Of a stretch of DNA of 64,000 nt, positions 43,983 to 51,996 are shown piece after piece (the stretch's first letter is position 1; each line of letters begins with the position of its first letter). Under the pieces are notes generated by a model, which saw only the letters and a program-made list of their open reading frames with translations, was not told the origin of the DNA and searched no databases. The DNA is from Gemmatimonadaceae bacterium (GTDB taxonomy: Bacteria; Gemmatimonadota; Gemmatimonadetes; Gemmatimonadales; Gemmatimonadaceae). Made by a program: the position numbers and the translations under genes. The stretch spans positions 170,464-234,463 of the forward strand of contig CANGXD010000001.1 of assembly GCA_947457545.1 (NCBI GenBank). The letters are read 5' to 3'.

Positions 43983-45415
43983 GTCGTCTCCCGGTGCAGC
44001 ACACACACCGTCTCCACGTGGGCGGTTTGCGGAAACATGTCGAAACACTGAACAGCGCGTACATGCCACGACGGCAACCGCGCCAGATCGCGCGCGAGCG
44101 TTGCCGGGTCACAGCTCACGTAGACCACGCCGCGCAGCTCGCGCTGCGCCTCGGCCTCGAGCCAGTGCGTGACATCGGCATGTACGCCGCGGCGTGGGGG
44201 ATTGAGCACGACCACATCCGCCGGCACCGATGCTCGCGACAACGTCGGCAAGGCGCGTTCCACGACATCGCACATCACGCGCGCCTGCGCGGATCCCCCC
44301 GCGGGCGCTTGCAGGCGTACGGTCGCGGCCTCTGCGCCGGCACGGTCCGACTCGATGGCCACCACACTCACGCCATCGGCGAACAGGCGTGCCGCCAGTG
44401 GGCCGGTGCCCGCATACGCATCGATCACCGTCGCGGGCGAAAAGCCCTGCACTGCCGCGTACACGTACTCGCGTAGTGCGGTGGCAACGACGGGATTGAC
44501 CTGTGCAAACGCGAGCGCCTCGCGCGCTTGCGGCGCATACTCGACCGCGGCCGCGTCGGCGGGCGCGCCGCCACGCGCATCGGCACGTTCTTGCGCACGC
44601 TCAGGCGTCCACCACACGGCGCTGATGCGCGCATCGGCCTTGAGCGCCGCGGCCGTCCATGCCTCCTGGTCTGGCCACGCCGTGCCACCTTCGATCACGA
44701 GCGCAACCGTCAGCGGCAATGCGTCGGCACCTTCACCGCCCGTGGCACGCACGCTGTCGTCGGCGCTGTCCAGCCGGATTGCCAGGCGTAAGGTATCGAC
44801 GGCGGGAAGCAGGACGTCGGTGCTGCGGATCAGCGCCCGCAGCGCATGCCACACCGACACCAGGGTCGGGTGTGCAATGTGACACTCTTCGAGCGCAAAC
44901 ACGCGCACGGGATCGTCATGCGGATGTAGCCCACCCACCCAGCCGGAACTGCGGCGCAGCAGCGTCAGCGTGAGGCGGCTCCGATACTCCCACGCCACAC
45001 CGGCAACGAGTTCGGGGAGTGGCACCTCCCGCTTGCCGATGCGCGACAGGGTGTCTTTCACGATATGGCGACGCGCTTCGCGCTGTGCCTCGATCGCGAT
45101 GTGTTGCAGCTGGCATCCACCGCACCGATCGCGCTCGTAATGCACGCAGGGCGGCGTCACCCGATCCGTGGAGGGCGTCAGCACTTGCAGCACCCGGCCA
45201 CGGGCGTGGCGTGCGTGCGTCACGTAGGCCGCCTGCACCACGTCACCGGCGGCCGTACGCGGGACGAACACCGCCAGTCCATCGAGACGACCAACCCCGT
45301 CGCCACCGGCGGCGATACGGTCAATCGTGAGCGTGCCGACAGACTCCGGCAAACGCGAGGAACGGGCGCGATCGGCATTCCGACCACGTCCACGTTGGGG
45401 AGGGCGACGGCTCAC
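43979..45415 (-). CDS. 23S rRNA (uracil-5-)-methyltransferase, RlmD/RumA type
   Basis: This 478-aa SAM-dependent enzyme makes 5-methyluridine in rRNA, or possibly tRNA. An N-terminal TRAM domain (residues about 25-80) is followed by iron-sulfur cysteines at Cys90, Cys98 and Cys101 (CVHYERDRCGGC), and a fourth in LEECHIAHP near residue 174. The methyltransferase core has DAYAGTGPLAARL near residue 333, VVLNPPRRGVH near residue 410 and the nucleophile motif YVSCDPATLARDL. It is inserted between two carboxylase genes and coupled by a four-base overlap to the carrier gene, an odd setting for an RNA-modifying enzyme. The exact target position cannot be read. Confidence 0.9.
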   Translation of the reverse strand: MSRRPPQRGRGRNADRARSSRLPESVGTLTIDRIAAGGDGVGRLDGLAVFVPRTAAGDVVQAAYVTHARHARGRVLQVLTPSTDRVTPPCVHYERDRCGGCQLQHIAIEAQREARRHIVKDTLSRIGKREVPLPELVAGVAWEYRSRLTLTLLRRSSGWVGGLHPHDDPVRVFALEECHIAHPTLVSVWHALRALIRSTDVLLPAVDTLRLAIRLDSADDSVRATGGEGADALPLTVALVIEGGTAWPDQEAWTAAALKADARISAVWWTPERAQERADARGGAPADAAAVEYAPQAREALAFAQVNPVVATALREYVYAAVQGFSPATVIDAYAGTGPLAARLFADGVSVVAIESDRAGAEAATVRLQAPAGGSAQARVMCDVVERALPTLSRASVPADVVVLNPPRRGVHADVTHWLEAEAQRELRGVVYVSCDPATLARDLARLPSWHVRAVQCFDMFPQTAHVETVCVLHRETT

Positions 45416-45440
45416 GACAGCTCCACAGCAGAAAGACTAG

Positions 45441-46988
45441 TCACGAGGTCCGTAACCCCTCTCGACGGGCGAGCACAGCCCAACCGGACGGCACATCCGT
45501 GCGCATCGCGGGACTTCCCGAATTGTTCTCGACTGCCGGCGCGACGCGCCCCGCGGTCCGCTCTTCATGGGCGACGAGCGCTGCGGCAATGGCGGCCAAC
45601 GTCAGCGTCTCACGATCGGTCGTCGGCGCCGTGAGTGAGCTCAAACGCTGCTCGAGCCATTGAATGCTGATGTCGCCCGACTGGAACTCCGGGTCGTCCA
45701 TCACGCGCAGATGGAAATTGCGCGACGTTTCGATGCCATCAATGGTCAGCTCGTGCAACGCCCGACGCATGCGCGCGATCGCCAGCGGACGCGTGGGGGC
45801 ATGCACGATCAGTTTCGCGAGCATGGGATCATAGTGAAGCCCCACATCACTGCCAGCCTCGATCCCGCCATCCCACCGCACGCCGGGACCGCTCGGCAGG
45901 TGCAAGTACTCGACGCGCCCCGTGCTCGGCAGAAATCCGTTCGATGGATCTTCGCTGGTAATGCGGCACTCGATCGCCCACCCGCGCGGCACCAGATCAC
46001 GCTGATCGAAGGGAAGCACTTCGCCGGCCGCCACGCGAATTTGCCACTGCACGAGATCGATGCCCATCACGAGTTCGGTGACGGGATGCTCGACCTGAAT
46101 ACGCGTGTTCATCTCGAGGAAGTAGTACTGCCCATCCCGATCGAGCAGAAACTCGCAGGTCCCCGCGTTCACATACCCCGCGGCCTTGGCCGCAGCCACG
46201 GCGGTGGCTCCCATGCGCGCACGCAGCTCCGGCGTTACCGCCACACTCGGCGCTTCCTCGATCATCTTCTGGTGCCGACGCTGCACCGAGCACTCACGCT
46301 CGCCCAGATGCAACACGTTGCCGTGCTGATCGGCCAACACCTGGATCTCGACGTGCCGCGGTCCCTCGATGTACTTCTCCACGTACACGGCATCGTCGCC
46401 GAATGCGTTGAGGGCTTCGCGACGCGCCGACGCCAGCGCGTCGGCCAGCTCGGCGCGTTGCCGCACGACGCGCATGCCCTTGCCGCCGCCGCCGGCCGCG
46501 GCCTTGAGCAGCACAGGAAAGCCGTAGGCTTCGGCAATGGCGATGGCCTCGTCGGCGTCCTTGACCCCTTCGGCATTCCCGGGAACGACCGGAACACCGG
46601 CGGCGATCGCCAATTGTCGAGCCGCGGTTTTCGACCCCATCGCTTCGATGGCTTCGGCCGGCGGGCCAATGAACACCAGCCCGGCTTCACGCACGGCACG
46701 CGCGAACCATGCGCGCTCTGACAGGAAGCCGTATCCAGGATGAATCGCTTCGGCGCCGACGCGCTTGGCGACCTCGATCAGGCGCTCTCCAACGAGATAA
46801 CTCTGGTTCGAGGGCGGCGGGCCAACCAGGACGGCTTCGTCGGCTTCTCGCACATGCGGGGCGCTCGCGTCGGCCTCGGAATACACGGCCACCGTCTTGA
46901 CGCCGAGCTCCTGGCAGGCGCGGATGACGCGCAGCGCGATCTCGCCGCGGTTGGCCACGAGCACCTTCTTGAACATGCGCGCGCTCAC
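45441..46988 (-). CDS. Biotin carboxylase subunit of acyl-CoA carboxylase
   Basis: This 515-aa ATP-grasp enzyme carboxylates biotin with bicarbonate and ATP. The N-terminus has [23 protein letters not shown] near residue 7. The glycine-rich ATP loop [13 protein letters not shown] lies near residue 163, [17 protein letters not shown] near 203, and [17 protein letters not shown] near 238. [14 protein letters not shown] near 290 is typical. It extends about 65 residues beyond a bare AccC and then stops before a carrier domain. The GTG start overlaps the carboxyltransferase stop by four bases. Its carrier is most likely the 170-aa protein at 43470. Confidence 0.93.
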   Translation of the reverse strand: MSARMFKKVLVANRGEIALRVIRACQELGVKTVAVYSEADASAPHVREADEAVLVGPPPSNQSYLVGERLIEVAKRVGAEAIHPGYGFLSERAWFARAVREAGLVFIGPPAEAIEAMGSKTAARQLAIAAGVPVVPGNAEGVKDADEAIAIAEAYGFPVLLKAAAGGGGKGMRVVRQRAELADALASARREALNAFGDDAVYVEKYIEGPRHVEIQVLADQHGNVLHLGERECSVQRRHQKMIEEAPSVAVTPELRARMGATAVAAAKAAGYVNAGTCEFLLDRDGQYYFLEMNTRIQVEHPVTELVMGIDLVQWQIRVAAGEVLPFDQRDLVPRGWAIECRITSEDPSNGFLPSTGRVEYLHLPSGPGVRWDGGIEAGSDVGLHYDPMLAKLIVHAPTRPLAIARMRRALHELTIDGIETSRNFHLRVMDDPEFQSGDISIQWLEQRLSSLTAPTTDRETLTLAAIAAALVAHEERTAGRVAPAVENNSGSPAMRTDVPSGWAVLARREGLRTS

Positions 46989-48550
46989 AGCGGGAGGTTC
47001 CCGTGCTTCTTGGGCGGGTTCCGGTCACGCTTGCCCTGCAGCACGTCGAGCGCCTCGATGAGTCGAGGACGCGTATCGCGCGGATCGATGACATCATCGA
47101 CGTACCCACGCGCCGCCGCGATGTACGGATTGGCGAATTTTTCGGTGTATTCCGCCACGCGCGCATCGAGCGCCGCCTGCTTGTCGTCAGCCTCGGCAAT
47201 TTCCTTGCGATACAGAATTTCTACGGCGCCCTTGGGGCCCATGACGGCGATCTCGGCGCTCGGCCACGCCACATTGAAATCGCCGCGAATGTGCTTTGAG
47301 CTCATGACGTCGTACGCGCCGCCGTATGCCTTGCGCGTGATGACCGTAAGCTTGGGTACTGTCGCTTCGCAGTAGGCGTACAGAAGCTTCGCGCCATGCT
47401 TGATGATGCCGCCATGCTCCTGGGCGACGCCCGGCAGAAATCCGGGAACGTCTTCGAAGGTCACGAGCGGGATGTTGAAGCAGTCGCAGAAACGGACGAA
47501 TCGCGCCGCTTTCATGGACGCATTGATGTCGAGCACGCCCGCCAGCACCGCCGGTTGATTGGCCACGATGCCGACGCTGTAACCGCCGAGGTGCGCAAAC
47601 CCGACGAGAATGTTGCCCGCGTAGTCCGGTTGGACCTCGTAGAACGTCCCGTCGTCCACGACGCGCGTGATGACTTCGCGCATGTCGTACGGTTTATTCG
47701 GGTTGTCCGGTACCACATCGAGCAGCGACTCTTCGCGCCGGTCGCGCGGATCACGTCCGCTCCCCTTCGGCGGGTTGTCGACATTGTTCGAAGGCACAAA
47801 CCGGAACAGCTCGCGAATGTGCTGCAAGCACGCGAGTTCCGAGTCGCAGGCGAAGTGCGCCACGCCACTCGTACCGGCATGCGTGTCGGCGCCGCCGAGC
47901 TGCTCCATGGTCACATCTTCGTGCGTGACCGTCTTCACTACGTTGGGTCCGGTGACGAACATGTAGCTCGTCCCGCGTACCATGTAGATGAAGTCCGTGA
48001 TTGCCGGCGAATACACGGCACCACCGGCGCACGGTCCGAGAATCGCCGAGATCTGCGGAATGACCCCGGAGGCCAGCGTGTTCTTGAGGAAGATGTCCGC
48101 GTAGCCCCCCAGCGAGACGACCCCTTCCTGAATGCGCGCGCCGCCGGAGTCGTTGAGTCCGATGACAGGGGCGCCATTACGCATGGCGAGATCCATGATC
48201 TTGCAGATTTTCGCGGCGTGCGCTTCGGACAACGACCCGCCAAACACCGTGAAATCCTGCGAGAAGACATAGACGAGCCGCCCCTCAATGCGGCCGTGTC
48301 CCGTCACGACGCCGTCGCCATAGACCGGCGCCTCGCCGTCTGCCAACGAGCGCGAGGTGACGAAGCGGTCAATCTCGACGAATGATCCTTCATCGAGCAG
48401 GACATCGAGGCGCTCGCGTGCCGACAGCTTGCCCTTGGCGTGTTGTTGCGCGATGCGGGCCGCGCCCCCGCCTTGTTCAGATGCGTCGCGGGCGGCGGCG
48501 AGGCGATCGAGCTTTTCCCGCATGGTCGATGACGAAGTGGACTGGGTCAT
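46985..48550 (-). CDS. Acyl-CoA (propionyl-CoA-type) carboxylase carboxyltransferase
   Basis: This 521-aa biotin-dependent transferase moves CO2 from carboxybiotin to an acyl-CoA. It starts MTQSTSSST, with [24 protein letters not shown] near residue 35. It has [24 protein letters not shown] near residue 125 and the second crotonase half with [29 protein letters not shown] near 375. [14 protein letters not shown] is also typical of the PccB/MmdA/MccB group. The substrate (propionyl-CoA most likely) is an inference. A promoter-like TAGCTT lies eight bases before the ATG, directly behind the terminator of the upstream gene. Confidence 0.93.
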   Translation of the reverse strand: MTQSTSSSTMREKLDRLAAARDASEQGGGAARIAQQHAKGKLSARERLDVLLDEGSFVEIDRFVTSRSLADGEAPVYGDGVVTGHGRIEGRLVYVFSQDFTVFGGSLSEAHAAKICKIMDLAMRNGAPVIGLNDSGGARIQEGVVSLGGYADIFLKNTLASGVIPQISAILGPCAGGAVYSPAITDFIYMVRGTSYMFVTGPNVVKTVTHEDVTMEQLGGADTHAGTSGVAHFACDSELACLQHIRELFRFVPSNNVDNPPKGSGRDPRDRREESLLDVVPDNPNKPYDMREVITRVVDDGTFYEVQPDYAGNILVGFAHLGGYSVGIVANQPAVLAGVLDINASMKAARFVRFCDCFNIPLVTFEDVPGFLPGVAQEHGGIIKHGAKLLYAYCEATVPKLTVITRKAYGGAYDVMSSKHIRGDFNVAWPSAEIAVMGPKGAVEILYRKEIAEADDKQAALDARVAEYTEKFANPYIAAARGYVDDVIDPRDTRPRLIEALDVLQGKRDRNPPKKHGNLPL

Positions 48551-48558
48551 GACGCGGG

Positions 48559-48564
48559 AAGCTA
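48559..48564 (-). promoter_or_regulatory. Candidate -10 box of the carboxylase operon
   Basis: TAGCTT lies eight bases upstream of the pccB-like ATG, in the only space left between that ATG and the preceding terminator. The T run of the terminator may take the place of a -35. This suggests a leaderless or nearly leaderless mRNA and is weak evidence. Confidence 0.35.
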
Positions 48565-48584
48565 GCGTGCGGGCGGCGAAAAAC

Positions 48585-48616
48585 GAGGAGCCGACCCCAG
48601 ATGGGGTCGGCTCCTG
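48585..48616 (-). terminator. Rho-independent terminator after the TonB-domain gene
   Basis: GGAGCCGACCCC/GGGGTCGGCTCC with an AGAT-type loop is followed on the minus strand by CGTTTTTCG. A second perfect stem (CCGGCGGGA/TCCCGCCGG) lies just before it at 48632-48652. Confidence 0.85.
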
Positions 48617-48662
48617 TGTTCGACCGTGCGTCCGGCGGGACAATCCCGCCGGCTGGCGTGGA

Positions 48663-49070
48663 TTACGGCTTGTAGATGATCGGCAGCGTCACCTTCACGC
48701 GCACCGGGGTGCCGTTCACCTTGGCCGGATTGAAGTCGAGCTTGGTGACCACCTTCTTGGCGGCTTCACCGAGCGCCGTCTGGGTGGCGTCCACGACTTC
48801 CACCGAGCTTGGATCCACCTTGCCCTTCGCGTCCACGACGAACTGCAGTTCGACCATGCCGCCCACGCCACGACTCTTCAGGTCAGCCGGATACGACTCC
48901 TGAATGATGCGGGCCGCGACCACCGAGCTCGCCAGCTTGGGCGGGGCCTGCACGTCGGCCATGGCGTAGACCTTGTCGTCCTGCGCGTGCGCGACCGAGA
49001 CGAACGGACCGGCGCAGAGGGCGACGGCGACGGCGGGGATAAGTGCAAAACCGAACGAAGACTTGAACAT
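48663..49070 (-). CDS. Secreted single-domain TonB C-terminal-like protein
   Basis: This 135-aa protein has a signal peptide ending VAHAQ near residue 30 ([26 protein letters not shown] region). The rest is one TonB C-terminal domain with [34 protein letters not shown] near residues 61-95 and [21 protein letters not shown] at the end. Normal TonB proteins keep an uncleaved membrane anchor and a Pro-rich spacer to contact ExbBD. This one seems to lack both, so it may be a free periplasmic binding domain rather than an energy transducer. AGGAG precedes the ATG. Tandem hairpins follow. No exbB/exbD is in the window. Confidence 0.85.
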   Translation of the reverse strand: MFKSSFGFALIPAVAVALCAGPFVSVAHAQDDKVYAMADVQAPPKLASSVVAARIIQESYPADLKSRGVGGMVELQFVVDAKGKVDPSSVEVVDATQTALGEAAKKVVTKLDFNPAKVNGTPVRVKVTLPIIYKP

Positions 49071-49362
49071 GTATTGGGCTCCTGAGGGACAATGATTGTG
49101 CGGAGTCCCGGCCAGTCTACACCGCCGAGACCCACCTGCTCGGCCCCATCATTGGAGCCCAGTTGATCACACGAGTCTCTATCGGCCATACCCGAATATT
49201 CTGAAGCATTCCTCACACCTTGCATATACATTGTCACACCACCGGCACGGCGTCCTGCCAGAGCAGACGGGAGGAGCTGTTTCGGACGAGGCTGCTGGAA
49301 CGTCATTTGCACGACGCCCCCCTCAATTGCGCGTTTCCCAATCCTTTTCGACGCACCCTATC
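49071..49362. other. Divergent intergenic region
   Basis: These 292 bases separate the TonB-domain gene (-) and the membrane-protein gene (+). I see a possible TATACA -10 near 49226 with a poor -35, and no RNA gene, repeat or convincing small reading frame. Confidence 0.45.
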
Positions 49363-49905
49363 ATGTCCGATTTTCTCGACCTGCACGACGATCACACTTC
49401 GCGCCGGGTCCTCTACCTGGTCGCGGTCCTTCTCGTCGCCCTGCCGCTGGTTCAGGGGCTGATGCAGATCTGGCCTTTGCAGCTGACGAACATCCAGTGG
49501 CGCTTCGGAGCAGCAAACGCGCTATCCGGAATTCTTCTCCTCCCCGTCATGGGGCTCTCCCTGCTGCTGGTTATGGCTCGCGGTCTCGGTAGTACGGTTC
49601 TCGCCCGGATGGTCGGGATCGTCGCCTCGCTCTTCACTGTCAGCCTGCTCGCGTCGTTGGTGGTGTTTGGACTCGATGCACAGCAGCTCAAGACCATCGT
49701 CAGCTCGCAAATGTCGGCCGCGTTCAACGTCACCACGATCCGCGTGGGGATGCTCACGGTCGTCTTCATCGTTGCCTACGCGTTCATCGCCTTGATGGGC
49801 TTCATGGCGCTCCCCGGCAGCGCAGCGAACCGTCCAGCGGCGAAGCGGGCCGCCAGCGCGGCGCCCGACAACGATGACTCACCGGGCCTGATCGTCGGCC
49901 GGTAA
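49363..49905 (+). CDS. Four-helix membrane protein of unknown function
   Basis: I do not recognise this 180-aa protein. After a short charged start (MSDFLDLHDDHTSRR) come four hydrophobic segments, at about residues 17-36, 52-73, 83-105 and 124-146. The region LQLTNIQWRFGAANALSGILLLPVMG between the first two is the most distinctive part. A soluble low-complexity Ala/Arg/Asp tail of about 30 residues ends LIVGR. There is no clear ribosome site before the ATG. It stands alone between two minus-strand operons and converges on rpsA, with a shared terminator at 50002-50031. Confidence 0.75.
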   Translation: MSDFLDLHDDHTSRRVLYLVAVLLVALPLVQGLMQIWPLQLTNIQWRFGAANALSGILLLPVMGLSLLLVMARGLGSTVLARMVGIVASLFTVSLLASLVVFGLDAQQLKTIVSSQMSAAFNVTTIRVGMLTVVFIVAYAFIALMGFMALPGSAANRPAAKRAASAAPDNDDSPGLIVGR

Positions 49906-50001
49906 GGCCGTACGCTGTTTCGTAGATGAGGCACCGTGTAGCAAAGACGCGACAACATTGGCGAAACGGCAGCGACTCGATGGATGAGCGGCACATACGA
50001 A

Positions 50002-50031
50002 GAAGGCCCCGGCATCGCTGCCGGGGCCTTC
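50002..50031. terminator. Bidirectional terminator between the membrane-protein gene and rpsA
   Basis: A 13-bp perfect stem (GAAGGCCCCGGCA/TGCCGGGGCCTTC, loop TCGC) is followed by TTGTTT on the plus side. It can end both converging transcripts. Confidence 0.85.
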
Positions 50032-50053
50032 TTGTTTAGTACTTGTCAGCGAC

Positions 50054-51853
50054 TCAGAGACCGAGTTCGTCTTCCGAGCTGTGCACCTTGCTCGGCTCGG
50101 CCGGCTTAGGCGGCTGCTCTTCCGGCACCGACGTCACGGCCAGCACGATACGGCGGTGGATGGGATCCACCTCGAGCACGCGCATGACGAGGTTCATCGT
50201 TTCCCAGGCGAAGTCCGCCGGGTTGGTAACGGTGCCTTCCGGGTTCAGCTGGCTGACCGGCACGAAGCCTTCGATGTCGTTGCCGAGATCGACGACCACG
50301 CCCTTGTCCATCAGGCGCACGACCTTGCCCGGGAGCTCGGTGCCCACCGGATAGGTCTCACCGATGCGAAGCCACGGATCTTCCTCGGCCTGCTTGAGGC
50401 CGAGCGAGATGCGCTTGTTTTCGCTGTCGATGTTGAGGATCACCACGTCCACCGCGTCGCCCTTCTTCACGACTTCCGACGGGTGCTGGACGCGCTTCGT
50501 CCAGGACATATCGGAGATGTGAATGAGGCCGTCGATGCCGGGCTCGATTTCGACGAACGCGCCGAACGAGGTCAGGTTGCGCACCTTGCCGTTGATCCGC
50601 GTACCCACCGGGTACTTGAGCGGCAGGATGACCCACGGATCCTGCTCGGTCTGCTTCATACCGAGCGAGATCTTCTCTTCGGTCTCGTCGACCTTGAGCA
50701 CCACCGCCTCGATGGCTTCGCCGATCGACACGATCTTCGAGGGATGACGGACGTTGCGCGTCCAGCTCATTTCGGAGATGTGCACGAGGCCTTCGATGCC
50801 GGGCTCGAGCTCGATGAACGCGCCGTAGTTCGTGATCGAGACGACCTTGCCGTTGACGCGCGTACCCACCGGGTACTTGGCAGCCACGTCCTTCCACGGG
50901 TAGCTCTGGAGCTGCTTGAGGCCGAGCGAGATGCGCTCGCGCTCCCAATCGATATCCAGCACCTTGATCTCGAGCTCCATGCCGATCTGGACCATCTCGC
51001 TCGGATGCGAGATGCGGCCCCACGACATGTCGGTGATGTGGAGCAGGCCGTCGACGCCACCGAGATCGATGAATGCACCGAAGTCCGTGATGTTCTTGAC
51101 GACGCCCTTCCGCACCTGATCCTTCGCGAGCTCCTTCATGAGCTTCTCGCGCTTGCCCGCGCGTTCGGTCTCGAGGATCACGCGACGCGACACCACGATG
51201 TTGCGGCGACGCTTGTTGAGCTTGATGATCTTGAACTCGTACTTCTGGCCCAGGAGCTCGTCGATGTTCGGCACACGACGGAGCGCGATCTGCGAACCGG
51301 GGAGGAACGCGTCGACGCCCATGAGGTCGACCACCACGCCACCCTTGATCTTCTTGACCAGCGTCCCTTCGACCGGCATGTCGCTTTCGTAGGCCACGCG
51401 GATGCGTTCCCACACGCGCATGAAGTCGGCCTTCTTCTTCGACAGGACGACCGAGCCTTCCTGGTCTTCGAGGTGCTCGAGGAGGACTTCGACTTCGTCG
51501 CCCGCCTTGAGCTCCGGCATGTCCTTGAACTCTTCGAGCGGAATCGTGCCTTCGGACTTGAATCCGATATCCAGCACGACGAGGTTCTCGCGAATTTCAA
51601 GAACGGTCGCCTTGACGATCTCGCCTTCTTCGATCGACGCCAGCGTGCCGTTGTACAGCTCGAGCATGCGCTCGTACTCGTCGGACGTGAACTCGTCCTC
51701 TTCGTAGAGCTCGGGGCGGCGGTTCGCCAAGGGGCGGAGCTGGCTCTTCTGCAGATCGCGCTTCTCGCGCGCCGTCAGCTTGCCATAGAGGGGCGCGTCA
51801 TCTTCAGCGCCTTCGACTTCGGTGTTGAGCTCGGGGCTCAGTTCAGTGCTCAT
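50054..51853 (-). CDS. rpsA: 30S ribosomal protein S1
   Basis: S1 binds mRNA on the small subunit. The ATG at 51853 (MSTELSPELN) gives 599 aa. The frame is open further upstream, but that stretch has no S1 similarity and overlaps aroA-cmk. Six S1 domains follow an acidic N-terminal segment. Units three to five are the most alike (YPVGTRVNGKV, YPVGTRINGKV; GAFIELEPGIEGLVHISEMSW). The last two cover the C-terminus, which ends in a short acidic tail. Its promoter lies in the 143-base gap after aroA-cmk, and GGAG lies 11 bases before the ATG. The cmk-rpsA adjacency is widespread. Confidence 0.96.
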   Translation of the reverse strand: MSTELSPELNTEVEGAEDDAPLYGKLTAREKRDLQKSQLRPLANRRPELYEEDEFTSDEYERMLELYNGTLASIEEGEIVKATVLEIRENLVVLDIGFKSEGTIPLEEFKDMPELKAGDEVEVLLEHLEDQEGSVVLSKKKADFMRVWERIRVAYESDMPVEGTLVKKIKGGVVVDLMGVDAFLPGSQIALRRVPNIDELLGQKYEFKIIKLNKRRRNIVVSRRVILETERAGKREKLMKELAKDQVRKGVVKNITDFGAFIDLGGVDGLLHITDMSWGRISHPSEMVQIGMELEIKVLDIDWERERISLGLKQLQSYPWKDVAAKYPVGTRVNGKVVSITNYGAFIELEPGIEGLVHISEMSWTRNVRHPSKIVSIGEAIEAVVLKVDETEEKISLGMKQTEQDPWVILPLKYPVGTRINGKVRNLTSFGAFVEIEPGIDGLIHISDMSWTKRVQHPSEVVKKGDAVDVVILNIDSENKRISLGLKQAEEDPWLRIGETYPVGTELPGKVVRLMDKGVVVDLGNDIEGFVPVSQLNPEGTVTNPADFAWETMNLVMRVLEVDPIHRRIVLAVTSVPEEQPPKPAEPSKVHSSEDELGL

Positions 51854-51935
51854 ATGGTGCGGTTTCTCCAAGTTCGCGGAACTGCACTCGCCGCGCCGAG
51901 AAAAGGGGTGATCAAGGGAAAAGCTGGAACCCCGA

Positions 51936-51964
51936 AACATAGGGGGAACGAGGGCGCCGGACAA
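51936..51964 (-). promoter_or_regulatory. Sigma70-type promoter for rpsA
   Basis: On the minus strand TTGTCC (51964-51959) and TATGTT (51941-51936) are spaced by 17 bases, giving a leader of about 75 bases before rpsA. It gives rpsA expression independent of the dap operon. Confidence 0.65.
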
Positions 51965-51996
51965 GGTGCTCGCCCGGACCCGGGAGCCTTTGCCCC

